Shown here: positions 1-8,356 of the stretch, in pieces | Layout: each line of letters begins with the position of its first letter | How positions within the stretch are numbered: position 1 is the stretch's first letter | Assembly: GCA_023423935.1 (NCBI GenBank) | Contig: JAFAEQ010000050.1 | Location: forward strand, 62,001 to 126,000 | DNA length: 64,000 bases | Source: Pseudomonadota bacterium | GTDB lineage: Bacteria; Pseudomonadota; Gammaproteobacteria; Steroidobacterales; Steroidobacteraceae | Direction of reading: 5' to 3' | Notes under the pieces: model-generated | The model's input: only the letters and a program-made list of their open reading frames with translations | Database searches by the model: none | Told to the model about the DNA's origin: nothing | Position numbers and translations under genes: made by a program

Positions 1-1195
1 CAAGATAGCTGCCGATGGCTGCGATGAAATACGCAGGATTCACGAGCGAGCTGCGCGGGATGAAGCTGGACAGGAACAGATTGTCCAAGCCGCTTGCGAA
101 GCTGAGCACCAGCAGGCCGGCACTTACGATCTTCAACGGATGAAGCACCAGCGACAGGCCGCCGAGATAGATGATGAAGTGATAGAACGCGAAGGGCGTG
201 CGCCGGGCGATCTGCCAGAGCATGCCGAAACGTTCCGTGTAAACCTTCACGAGGCCGTAGTACCAGCCCACGCGCTGAGAGAACCAGCGCGGCACCGTGC
301 CGGGCCCTTCCGTGCTCACGACCATGCGTCCGTCGTAGTAGATGCGCTCGCCGTGACTCAGGATGATGAGCGCGTTCTCCAGATCCTCTGCATAGACCGA
401 ATGGGAGTGCTCTGCGAGCGCACGCTCCAGTGCATCGCGTCGATAACAGGACACGCCGGAGGTAATGCTGTAGTCGGCCAGGCTTTCGCGACCGATGCGA
501 AAGGCGAGCGCATATTCGAAAGCCTGAAAGCGTGCGAGAAAACCGTCCGGCTCGATCATCACCCGCGGACAGACGGCCGCTGCGCCCGATTGCTGAAAAT
601 CGCGAATGAACCGTTCGAAGTCGATGCGACTGCCGCCATCGCGTCCGCGAATACGAATGTCGGGATCGACGACGAGTAGCGTCTCGATGTGTGCCGGCAC
701 GCGTTCGAGGAGCCTGCGAATCGCGGCCGGCTTGCGGCGATTCACACCATCGTCGAAGCAACGCCATCCCGCCTGGCGCAGCCGCAGTACCGTCTCGTCG
801 GTCGAGCCGTCGCTGATCAGCCAGACGCGATCGCGATAGGGTGCGAAGGCATCGATGAACTCATCGAGCAAGGGCTCGAGGTTGTAGATCGAAGCGATGA
901 TGGCGTACGGACGGACCGGCACCACATTCTTCGCATCGGGGGCCAGCGCAGACGGGATATCGATCGACAGATGACGGTTGTCTTCGCTGGGTGCCGTCGC
1001 GATGTGTCGGCGTCGCACATGCAGACGCAGCAGAAAATCCAGGGCATCCGTATAGACGATCAGGTTCGCAAGCCCATAGATCAGCAACGAGAAGCTTGCC
1101 GTCTGCAACCTGGCCGCCGACAGAGCAATCCAGCCCACGAGCAGTGCACACACGCCGAGTGGAGCGATCAGGCTCCATGGCGTGCGCGCGCTCAT
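1..1195 (-). CDS. Membrane-bound family 2 glycosyltransferase, 3'-truncated by window edge
   Basis: 398 codons are present and the gene continues beyond base 1. The product should move a sugar from a nucleotide-sugar to a lipid or polymer acceptor at the cytoplasmic membrane. Hydrophobic segments lie at about residues 8-28 and 33-55. A GT-A catalytic domain follows, with the nucleotide-binding start AIIASIYN near 98, a DPD metal motif near 177-179, the acceptor loop TSGVSCYRR near 245, the base-carrying AED near 269-271, and QRVGW (a variant of the QxxRW motif of cellulose/hyaluronan-type synthases) near 307-311. C-terminal membrane helices start near 335. The ATG overlaps the TGA of the upstream radical SAM gene (ATGA), so the two are translationally coupled. 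The acceptor cannot be told from sequence. Confidence 0.85.
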   Translation of the reverse strand, partial: MSARTPWSLIAPLGVCALLVGWIALSAARLQTASFSLLIYGLANLIVYTDALDFLLRLHVRRRHIATAPSEDNRHLSIDIPSALAPDAKNVVPVRPYAIIASIYNLEPLLDEFIDAFAPYRDRVWLISDGSTDETVLRLRQAGWRCFDDGVNRRKPAAIRRLLERVPAHIETLLVVDPDIRIRGRDGGSRIDFERFIRDFQQSGAAAVCPRVMIEPDGFLARFQAFEYALAFRIGRESLADYSITSGVSCYRRDALERALAEHSHSVYAEDLENALIILSHGERIYYDGRMVVSTEGPGTVPRWFSQRVGWYYGLVKVYTERFGMLWQIARRTPFAFYHFIIYLGGLSLVLHPLKIVSAGLLVLSFASGLDNLFLSSFIPRSSLVNPAYFIAAIGSYL

Positions 1196-2793
1196 GCCTC
1201 GATCGCGACGCGAGCCTGCGTCGCTCTCCGCAATCGCGGCAGGCGTGCCGTCAGCGCGGCGCGAATCTCTGCCTCCGGAGCAATCTCGATGCCGCGCCGG
1301 GCGAGTAACGGTATCGCAGCGAGAATCCACAGTAACGAACGAATGCGCGAAGGCATGTGCTGCGAGTGTTGATGCTGTGCCTCGAGCAGTTGCTCGAACG
1401 TGCGTTCGAGCTCCAGGATGAAGTCACGAACCGCCGGGTCGATCGGAAGAATCTTGGCCGGCTGCTCCCATTCGATCTGCGTGCCGGCTACGTGGCGGTG
1501 CGCGAACTGCGTATGCGCATGCAACTCGGGATCGCGTGCGAATGCCGCGCCTGCAAATGGAATCACATAGGGATACATGCCGATCTCGCAGCCGCGTTCG
1601 AGCCAGTGGTACGCCTCGCGCAGCGTCTCGGCGACGTCGGCCAGCGTCGCGCGCGGCGAGCTCAGGATCAGATCGAGAAACGGCGTGATGCCACACGCCA
1701 GCGTGTGCTCGAGCATCGGAGCGATATGACGATGAATCTGACCTTTGTTGAACTCATCGAGCACGTTGCGCGAGAAATTCTCGATGCCGAAGCCGAGCAC
1801 GCGGAATCCGGCGCGACGCAGCGCAACCAGACGCTCGGGCGTCATGGCATCGATCCGATTGGTGCTGATGAATTGCAGTTCGCTCGGAAGCGAACCGCTC
1901 TGTTTGGCACGCACGATGGCATCGCACAAAGGCAGCACGCGACGATCCTTGGTGAATACGAAAATGTCGTCCTGGAAGATGATCGTGCGGATTTGCGGAT
2001 GCGCCGCTACGATCCGATGGATCATGTGCAGACATTCCTCGGTATCGAGTCGTGCGATGGCGGCCACGCTGCCTTGCGATTCATGCAGAAAGTTGGTCGA
2101 TGAGCAGAAGGTGCAGCCCATCGGGCAGTAGTTGAGGGTGATCAAACGCGCTGAGCGAATTTCGGCAAGGCTGGCCTCACGGGCAGCTTTCGTGGGTAAT
2201 GCCCCCACTTGATAGGCCGCCTCCAGACGATCCCAGTAGGCCTCGTACGGCATCTGTTCGTACGGCGTGGCGTAGATCGCATCACGCAGCTGTTCGCGAG
2301 TGAGGGCAGGCTGCGGCAGACGCAGCACGCGGCCATCGTGCGTTCGTTCTGCCGTGCCACGAATCCCGCCCGTCACTTGCCGCAAGCGGAGCCGGTCGGC
2401 GAGCTCCAGCAGTGGTAGCTCTCCCTCGCCGAGCACCACGCGATCGAAAGGGCCGAGCTCGAACATGAGCTCGGGATTGAACGTCGCTTCCATCCCACCC
2501 GCCACGATCAGCGCGTCCGGCACGTATCGTCGTGCCAGATGCGCGAGCTCGAGATCGAAGCGCAGTGTCATGCCGGTCGTGGAGATCCCGATCACGTCCC
2601 AGTGCTGCGAAGTCAGCAGAGCCTCGAAGGCGCGCGCAGGGTTGCTGCCGCAACAGTTGGGATCGAACACTTGCGCGTCGAAGCCATGAGAGCGCAGTAC
2701 GCCAGCCAGCCGCCACACTCCAAGCGGGGGTGCCAGGAACGTGTACTCCCCACAATTCGGATCATAGGGGCCCACCAACAGGAACCTGGGCAA
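1192..2793 (-). CDS. B12-binding-type radical SAM protein
   Basis: About 533 aa. An N-terminal Rossmann-like domain (about residues 1-135, with the phrases PPLGVWRLAGVLRSHG and LIVAGGMEATFNP) resembles the cobalamin-binding half of class B radical SAM enzymes, although no DxHxxG base-off histidine motif is visible. The radical SAM core begins near 215 and carries the iron-sulfur triad CPMGCTFC (C223, C227, C230). The chosen start is a TTG at 2793 preceded by AGGGAG at a spacing of 6; a longer frame reaches 2970 but has no clear ribosome site and its extra N-terminus does not look conserved. The gene is coupled to the downstream glycosyltransferase, suggesting a shared lipid or glycan product. 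Substrate unknown; methyl transfer or C-C bond chemistry is possible. Confidence 0.8.
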   Translation of the reverse strand: MPRFLLVGPYDPNCGEYTFLAPPLGVWRLAGVLRSHGFDAQVFDPNCCGSNPARAFEALLTSQHWDVIGISTTGMTLRFDLELAHLARRYVPDALIVAGGMEATFNPELMFELGPFDRVVLGEGELPLLELADRLRLRQVTGGIRGTAERTHDGRVLRLPQPALTREQLRDAIYATPYEQMPYEAYWDRLEAAYQVGALPTKAAREASLAEIRSARLITLNYCPMGCTFCSSTNFLHESQGSVAAIARLDTEECLHMIHRIVAAHPQIRTIIFQDDIFVFTKDRRVLPLCDAIVRAKQSGSLPSELQFISTNRIDAMTPERLVALRRAGFRVLGFGIENFSRNVLDEFNKGQIHRHIAPMLEHTLACGITPFLDLILSSPRATLADVAETLREAYHWLERGCEIGMYPYVIPFAGAAFARDPELHAHTQFAHRHVAGTQIEWEQPAKILPIDPAVRDFILELERTFEQLLEAQHQHSQHMPSRIRSLLWILAAIPLLARRGIEIAPEAEIRAALTARLPRLRRATQARVAIEA

Positions 2794-2909
2794 GCGCTTC
2801 TCCCTGGCAGCCGGACATGGCTGTGCGTCGGCAGTAACGCACTTTGTGAAAGCCAGTTCCGCCGCGAGCATGCGAAGCGCGTGAAGTGCCAGGCCGATCG
2901 ACAGAACCC

Positions 2910-2922
2910 TGCAAATATTGCA
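2910..2922. promoter_or_regulatory. Short inverted repeat upstream of cydA
   Basis: TGCAA-ATA-TTGCA is a perfect 5-bp inverted repeat with a 3-bp centre in the gap between the divergent radical SAM gene and cydA, about 100 bp before the cydA start. Its position fits an operator for a dimeric regulator. It does not match the FNR or ArcA consensus well, so no regulator is named. Confidence 0.25.
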
Positions 2923-3022
2923 AGCACAGCATTCCCTAAACGATCGCGACCTGTACGCACATGCGTGCATTCACGTGTATGGCCGCATTGCTCAACGTCG
3001 CGGGAATCTGAACAATGTGCAC

Positions 3023-4411
3023 ATGAGCGACATGTCCGCATTGCTGCTTTCTCGCATACAGTTCGGCTTCGTCGTCAGTTTTCACATCATTTTTCCCGCG
3101 TTCACGATCGGTCTGGCGAGCTGGCTCGCATTCCTCGCGGGGGTGTACCTGAAAACGAAACGCACGCTTTGGCGCGAGCTGTACCTGTTCTGGCTGCGCA
3201 TCTTTGCCGTGTCGTTTGCCCTCGGCGTAGTTTCCGGCATCGTCATGAGCTTTCAGTTCGGAACGAACTGGGCAGAGTTGTCTGCGCGTGCCGGCAACAT
3301 TCTCGGGCCGCTACTGGCCTATGAAGTGCTCACCGCATTCTTTCTGGAGGCCACGTTCCTGGGCGTGATGCTCTTCGGCTGGCGAAGGATCTCGCCAGGC
3401 ATGCATTTCTTTGCGACCTGCATGGTCGCGCTCGGCACGTTGATTTCCACGTTCTGGATCATCTCGGCCAACAGCTGGATGCAGACGCCCGCAGGTTACG
3501 AGATCGTCAACGGCATCTACGAGCCGCGCAGCTGGTGGGAAGCCATCTTCAACCCGTCCTTCCCCATTCGCCTCGTACACATGGTGCTGGCGGCCTACAT
3601 CACGACCTGTTTCGTGATTGGCGGAATCAGTGCGGGCTATCTGCTGCGCAACCGTCACCGCGAAGGCGCAGTGCTCATGTTGAAGCTCGCGATCGCGTTT
3701 GCCGCCATTTCAGTTCCGATCCAGATGGTCATCGGCGATCTGCACGGGCTGAAAGTCTACGAGTATCAGCCGGTAAAGCTTGCCGCCATCGAAGCGATCT
3801 GGGAGACGGAGCGCGGCGCACCATTGCTGTTGTTCGCGGTGCCGAACTCGAAAGAGGAGCGCAACGAGTTAGCGGTCGGCATCCCGCGACTGGGGAGTCT
3901 CATCATTACCCACGATCTGGATGGTGAGATCAAAGGCCTGAAGGAGGTGCCGCCCGATGATCGTCCGCCGGTAGCGCCCGTGTTCTACGCGTTTCGCGTG
4001 ATGGTCGGGGTCGGCATCCTCATGCTCGCACTCGTGATTGTCTCAGCCATTCAATGGTGGCGAGGCCGGCTCACCGAATCGCGAGGGCTTCTGCAGGGAT
4101 GGCGGTGGATGACGCTCGCCGGATTCGTCGCGGTACTCGCAGGCTGGTATACGACGGAGATCGGCCGGCAGCCGTATGTCATCTACGGGCAAATGCGCAC
4201 TGCGGATGCACTCAGTGCCGTGAGCGCCGGCAGCGTTGCCACATCGCTGGCCGTGTTCGCGACCGTCTATCTGTTCATTTTCATCGCCGGCATCTATTAC
4301 CTGCTGAAGCTCATCCGCAGAGGGCCGCAGCCGGTCGATGAGTCGCTGCGACACCCCGAGGACAAGACGCCGATGCGGCCGTTGTCGGTGCCGGAGGAGC
4401 CGGTCGGCTGA
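3023..4411 (+). CDS. cydA: Cytochrome bd-type quinol oxidase subunit I (short Q-loop, CioA-like)
   Basis: About 462 aa, an integral inner-membrane subunit that binds haems b558, b595 and d and oxidises quinol while reducing oxygen to water. The N-terminus MSDMSALLLSRIQFGF leads into FHIIFPAFTIGLASW, which carries the haem ligand histidine. Later come GDLHGLKVYEYQPVKLAAIE and the quinol-site motif GRQPYVIYGQMRTADA, both diagnostic of the family. The protein is about 60 residues shorter than E. coli CydA (522 aa) because the C-terminal part of the Q-loop is missing, as in cyanide-insensitive CioA oxidases. The start is ambiguous between ATG 3023 and ATG 3032; neither has a strong ribosome site. 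cydB follows after 56 bp. Confidence 0.93.
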   Translation: MSDMSALLLSRIQFGFVVSFHIIFPAFTIGLASWLAFLAGVYLKTKRTLWRELYLFWLRIFAVSFALGVVSGIVMSFQFGTNWAELSARAGNILGPLLAYEVLTAFFLEATFLGVMLFGWRRISPGMHFFATCMVALGTLISTFWIISANSWMQTPAGYEIVNGIYEPRSWWEAIFNPSFPIRLVHMVLAAYITTCFVIGGISAGYLLRNRHREGAVLMLKLAIAFAAISVPIQMVIGDLHGLKVYEYQPVKLAAIEAIWETERGAPLLLFAVPNSKEERNELAVGIPRLGSLIITHDLDGEIKGLKEVPPDDRPPVAPVFYAFRVMVGVGILMLALVIVSAIQWWRGRLTESRGLLQGWRWMTLAGFVAVLAGWYTTEIGRQPYVIYGQMRTADALSAVSAGSVATSLAVFATVYLFIFIAGIYYLLKLIRRGPQPVDESLRHPEDKTPMRPLSVPEEPVG

Positions 4412-4467
4412 TGAAAGTGCTCGCAGTCTCGCAGATGTACGCGCACGCAAAGAAAGGTCTCTGACGC

Positions 4468-5475
4468 ATGGAACCCATCCTGCCCGTCGTCTGGTTCGCC
4501 ATCATCGGCTTCGGTGTCTTCATGTACGTGCTGATGGATGGTTTCGTCCTTGGCATCGGGATTCTCTCGCTCCTCGTCGATGACGACGATCAGATCGATC
4601 ACATGATGAACACGGCTGCGCCGATCTGGGACGGCAACGAGACGTGGCTGGTGCTTGGCGGCGCGGGATTATTGGCGGCGTTTCCGCCGGCTTACGCGAT
4701 CATGCTGTCTGGGCTCTATCTGCCTGTGCTGCTGATGCTGATCGCGCTGGTCCTGCGCGGCGTGTCGTTCGAATTCCGATTCAAGGCCCATACCTCGAAG
4801 AAGCTCTGGGGCACATGTTTCACGATCGGTTCGATCGCTGCTGCATTCGCCCAGGGCGTGATGCTCGGTGCCATCGTGGAAGGGCTGCCGCTCGAGAACG
4901 GTAAGTATCTGGGTGGACCGTTCGACTGGTTCGGGCCGTTTCCGATGCTGACTGGCGTCGCGCTCATCTTCGGCTATGCCTTGCTCGGCAGCACCTGGCT
5001 CATTCTGAAAACGGAAGGGACGATGCAGTCGATGGCGTTTCTCGTGACTCGACCCCTCGTTCTGATCGTGATCGCGTTCATGGGGCTGGTCAGTGCCTGG
5101 TTACCGTATCTGAACACGCACATCATGAGCCGATGGTTCGAGACGGGTCATTTCAAGTATCTGTTTCCGGTGCCATTGATCACGCTGATCAATGCCGCGC
5201 TGCTATGGAGGGCCGTCAAGCGCAGAAGCGACGGGTGGCCATTCGCGCTGGCGATCGCGTTCTTCGCGCTCGGTTTCGTGGGCCTCGTCATTGGTGTGTG
5301 GCCGAACATCCTGCCACCCGATCTGAGTATCTGGGATGCGGCAGCAACGCCGAAGGCACAGCAGTTCGTGCTCGTGGGCACGTTGATCATGCTTCCCGCC
5401 ATTCTCGGCTACACCTGGTGGTCGTACTCGGTCTTCCGCGGCAAGATCGTCGCAGACGCGGGCTACCATCATTGA
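4468..5475 (+). CDS. cydB: Cytochrome bd-type quinol oxidase subunit II
   Basis: 335 aa membrane protein, the partner of CydA. It starts MEPILPVVWFAIIGFG and contains the family-typical YVLMDGFVLGIG, NTAAPIWDGNETWLVLGG and LRGVSFEFRFK in the first 110 residues, then several further membrane helices. An AAAGG ribosome site lies ahead of the ATG. No CydX/CydS-sized open frame is apparent immediately downstream; the next gene begins 4 bp after the stop. With cydA it forms a two-gene oxidase operon suited to low oxygen or respiratory stress. Confidence 0.95.
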   Translation: MEPILPVVWFAIIGFGVFMYVLMDGFVLGIGILSLLVDDDDQIDHMMNTAAPIWDGNETWLVLGGAGLLAAFPPAYAIMLSGLYLPVLLMLIALVLRGVSFEFRFKAHTSKKLWGTCFTIGSIAAAFAQGVMLGAIVEGLPLENGKYLGGPFDWFGPFPMLTGVALIFGYALLGSTWLILKTEGTMQSMAFLVTRPLVLIVIAFMGLVSAWLPYLNTHIMSRWFETGHFKYLFPVPLITLINAALLWRAVKRRSDGWPFALAIAFFALGFVGLVIGVWPNILPPDLSIWDAAATPKAQQFVLVGTLIMLPAILGYTWWSYSVFRGKIVADAGYHH

Positions 5476-5479
5476 GCGC

Positions 5480-5932
5480 ATGGCCCGCGCGCGCGTCGGA
5501 TTGATCTCGGATACGCACGGTCTGCTGCGACCGGAAGCGCTCGCATTCCTGCGAGGCGCCAATCAGATCATTCACGCAGGCGATATCGGCGATGCGGAGC
5601 TTCTCGATCGACTCGCGGCGATCGCGCCCGTGACGGTCGTGCGTGGCAACAACGACACTGAGTCATGGGCCGAGCACATTCCGTTGACACAGAGGCTCGT
5701 GGTCGCGGACGTGCACATTCTGGTCGTCCATGATCTGAAGACGCTGTCGGCGGTACCGCTCCAGGTTCGCGTGGTCGTGTCCGGTCATTCGCACAAGCCG
5801 CTGATCGAGCGACGTGGCGACGTGCTGTTCGTCAATCCGGGCAGTGCGGGGCGTCGGCGCTTCAAACTGCCGATCGCTGAACTCATCATCGATTCGGGCC
5901 AGATCGAGCCGCGGATTCACGAGCTCGAGTGA
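5480..5932 (+). CDS. YfcE/MJ0936-type metallophosphoesterase
   Basis: 150 aa, the usual size for the small calcineurin-like phosphodiesterases. Metal-binding motifs are in order: SDTHG (DxH) near residue 10, AGDIGD near 34, GNND near 56, VVHD near 85, and SGHSHKP near 107, followed by NPGSAGRRR. These enzymes hydrolyse phosphodiesters in vitro and their natural substrate is generally unknown. The gene starts 4 bp after cydB and could be read from the cyd transcript, but a functional link to the oxidase is not evident. It converges on the DUF72 gene with a 3-bp gap. Confidence 0.85.
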   Translation: MARARVGLISDTHGLLRPEALAFLRGANQIIHAGDIGDAELLDRLAAIAPVTVVRGNNDTESWAEHIPLTQRLVVADVHILVVHDLKTLSAVPLQVRVVVSGHSHKPLIERRGDVLFVNPGSAGRRRFKLPIAELIIDSGQIEPRIHELE

Positions 5933-5935
5933 GCA

Positions 5936-6877
5936 TTAAGCATTGCGCGGCAACTCCGGCGTCGGCGTGCGCCGTGTGCGTGAAGACGATCGCTCCTGGC
6001 GAACGTGCACACCCAGTTTCCTCGCTAGATTCTGAGCATCGACCGGTGCTCGCAGCTTGATATCCGTGTTATCGAAGTAGCAGAAGACATCGCGCGGCGC
6101 AGACGAGGCGGGCGGACTTGCGATCACCTTGTCTGCATCCGCCGGTTCAGATCCCGAATGCCATGCGCGAATCCGTTCGGCCCATCGCGCCAATGCGCGG
6201 TCGCTGTAGCCGCTTGCATAGAGCTTCTTGTCCCCGTGCAGCCGCAAATACATGAACGGTGCAGTCACGTCCTGGAGCATGAGCCACTTCTTCGCCGTCT
6301 CGGCAACGACGAGCGCAATGCCATGCTCGCGCAAGAGTTCGATGAACAGCGGATCACGAAAGCTTTCGTGGCGGATCTCCACGGCATGCCGCAGCGGATG
6401 CACGGCATCGATCGCAAGGCGTGCACGTCCCTTCAATCGGTAGTCGCGACGTCGCGCCAGGCGCAATGCTTCATCCGTGTCGCGCGGTAGTAGCGCGAAG
6501 AACGCTGCGAATTTTTCCGCGTTGAAGTGAAACTGCGGCGGAAACTGCCAGAGGATAGGTCCGAATTTCTCGCGAAGATTGAACACCCCTGACGCGAAGA
6601 AGTTCGCGAGCGGCGTCTCCACATCGCGCAGGCGCTTCATGTGAGTAATAAAGCGTGGCCCCTTCACGGCGAAGACGAAATCTTCGGGTGTCTCGTCGTA
6701 CCAGCGCGCAAAGAACTCCGGACGCTGCAGCGAATAGAACGAACCGTTGATCTCGATCGTGGAGAGGGCACGTGAGGCGTACGTGAGCTCCAATCGCTGC
6801 GGCAGATCCTGGGGATAGAAGACACCGCGCCACGGTGTGTAGCGCCAGCCCGAGATGCCGATGCGGATCGCGGCCAT
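5936..6877 (-). CDS. DUF72 (YecE-like) family protein
   Basis: 313 aa with the TIM-barrel-like DUF72 signature: IRIGISGWRYTPWRGVFYP at the N-terminus, STIEINGSFYSLQRPEFF near 40-60, FVFAVKGPRFITHMKRL near 70-85, ILWQFPP near 105, AVEIRHESF near 165 and YLRLHG near 215. The C-terminal FCYFDNTD is the typical end of the domain and is followed here by an extra basic tail of about 40 residues. The biochemical role of DUF72 is not established. It lies 3 bp downstream of the flavin amine oxidase and is probably co-transcribed with it. Confidence 0.85.
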   Translation of the reverse strand: MAAIRIGISGWRYTPWRGVFYPQDLPQRLELTYASRALSTIEINGSFYSLQRPEFFARWYDETPEDFVFAVKGPRFITHMKRLRDVETPLANFFASGVFNLREKFGPILWQFPPQFHFNAEKFAAFFALLPRDTDEALRLARRRDYRLKGRARLAIDAVHPLRHAVEIRHESFRDPLFIELLREHGIALVVAETAKKWLMLQDVTAPFMYLRLHGDKKLYASGYSDRALARWAERIRAWHSGSEPADADKVIASPPASSAPRDVFCYFDNTDIKLRAPVDAQNLARKLGVHVRQERSSSRTRRTPTPELPRNA

Positions 6878-6880
6878 GGC

Positions 6881-8206
6881 TTAGCGTCCGATGACCTGGA
6901 GCGCCGCGCGTTTGCCGCTCTCGAGTGCACCGCCGACGGCCGCAGCTTCGCCTTGGGTGTCTGCTGCTTCGCCGGCGAAAAAGAGAGTGTCGTCGATCGG
7001 GCGGGCGAGCCTGGCACGAGCGGAGCGCCCGTTCGCGAGCACGTAGCTATAGGCACCGCAGGCCAACGGATCGCGTTGCCAATCGTGATAGGCAAAGCCT
7101 TCGAGATCAGCGCGATAGTTCACACGCGGTCCGAAGAGCGTTCGCAACGCGTTCAGCGCGTGTTCGAGGATCTCGTTACGAGTGCTGCCCTCGAGTCGCA
7201 ACGCGTTCGGACCTGCGGCCCAGGCCACGAGCACCGGGCTGCGCACCGGCAGAGATGTCCAGAAAGTCGGAAACGCGGCCTTGGGTGCGTGGAAGAAGGC
7301 AACGTCGTTGAACTTGCCATCCGCGATCTCTTCCCAGAACGCGTGTGCGAATCTGAGCATCACCTTGATCACGGGGCCGACTGCGAGATGTGCGAATGCT
7401 GCAGCTTTCTGACGAAGCGGAGGATCGAAACGCACTGCATGCGGCGATCCTGAAGGCAGCTGCAATACGCCTAGCGGAAGCGCGATGATCGCGCGGCGTG
7501 CCTGGATGCGGATGGGCTCGCCGTACTGCAGCGCCTCGAGCTCCACGGCGCCGCGCTTCCATGCGATCTGTCGCACGAGCGTGCCCAAACGCAGATGCAC
7601 GCGGTCCGGCTTGAAGGCCTTCTGTATCGCGCGGATCAGCGAGTCGTACCCTTGCAGCGGGCGGAAGGTCGGCGCATCGGCTGCAGCGGCGCCGCTCCAT
7701 TCCTCGAGCACTTCGTAAGTGCTCACGCGCGTGGCATCGGCAGCGTCGAATCCCTCCACCAACATTCGCGCGAAGTCGCGTAACTGCGGTGTGAGCTGTC
7801 GTGTGTGTCGTGCAAGAAATTCCGCGAACGGGATATCCTGGCGCGGCTTGCCGATGCGCTCGAGCCGTTTGCGCATCGCTTCGAATACATCGTCGCCCCG
7901 CTGCAATCGCCCACGCTCCAGTGTGAAACGCTTCTGGGGGGCATCGATGGCCGCCAGGTTGGCTGCCTTCAACCAACCGAGCACCGACGGCGACTTGCCG
8001 TGAATGAATTCGGCCCCGAATTCGATGGGTACAGGCGTAACGCTGTCGTGGCCGGTGAAGATGCGCCCGCCGATGCGCTCACGCGCCTCGAGCACGGTAA
8101 CCGCAACGTCATGCGATGACAGCTCCGCCGCCGCCGCCAAGCCCGCAGCACCGGCCCCAATGATGAGGGTGTCTGCTTCATTCGCGACTCGGCGTCTCGT
8201 CGGCAT
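6881..8206 (-). CDS. FAD-dependent amine oxidase (flavin monoamine oxidase family)
   Basis: About 441 aa. The dinucleotide-binding start DTLIIGAGAAGLAAAAELS followed by VLEARERIGGRI is the classic FAD site. The C-terminal LFFAGEAADTQGEAAAVGGALESG closes the FAD pocket as in MAO/polyamine oxidases. Such enzymes oxidise amines to imines with release of hydrogen peroxide; the substrate cannot be deduced. ATG 8206 was preferred over a GTG at 8221 because conservation begins just after it; neither start has a good ribosome site. The upstream gap carries the CACGGGG repeat. Probably the first gene of a two-gene unit with the DUF72 protein. Confidence 0.85.
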   Translation of the reverse strand: MPTRRRVANEADTLIIGAGAAGLAAAAELSSHDVAVTVLEARERIGGRIFTGHDSVTPVPIEFGAEFIHGKSPSVLGWLKAANLAAIDAPQKRFTLERGRLQRGDDVFEAMRKRLERIGKPRQDIPFAEFLARHTRQLTPQLRDFARMLVEGFDAADATRVSTYEVLEEWSGAAAADAPTFRPLQGYDSLIRAIQKAFKPDRVHLRLGTLVRQIAWKRGAVELEALQYGEPIRIQARRAIIALPLGVLQLPSGSPHAVRFDPPLRQKAAAFAHLAVGPVIKVMLRFAHAFWEEIADGKFNDVAFFHAPKAAFPTFWTSLPVRSPVLVAWAAGPNALRLEGSTRNEILEHALNALRTLFGPRVNYRADLEGFAYHDWQRDPLACGAYSYVLANGRSARARLARPIDDTLFFAGEAADTQGEAAAVGGALESGKRAALQVIGR

Positions 8207-8267
8207 GCGACTGAAACCCACGAGCCGGTCAATTGGTTGCGTTCTGACCCGTCAGCAAGACAGAGGA

Positions 8268-8353
8268 AACTCTCCACGGGGCACGCGGGGGTCACGGGGC
8301 AGGAGCCAAAGATGTCTTGGGGCCCCGTGGACCCAGTGGACCCCGTGGATCTC
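8268..8353. repeat. Inverted CACGGGG nonamer repeat, copy 1
   Basis: The left arm has three consecutive 9-bp units (CCACGGGGC, ACGCGGGGG, TCACGGGGC) and the right arm, ending at 8353, carries the complementary CCCCGTGGA units. The arms pair over about 32 bp with roughly three quarters identity and enclose a spacer of about 22 bp. It fills the gap between the amine oxidase start and the stop of the small acyl-CoA dehydrogenase. Copies 2 and 3 are at 9516-9611 and 63897-63930. Confidence 0.75.
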
Positions 8354-8356
8354 TGG

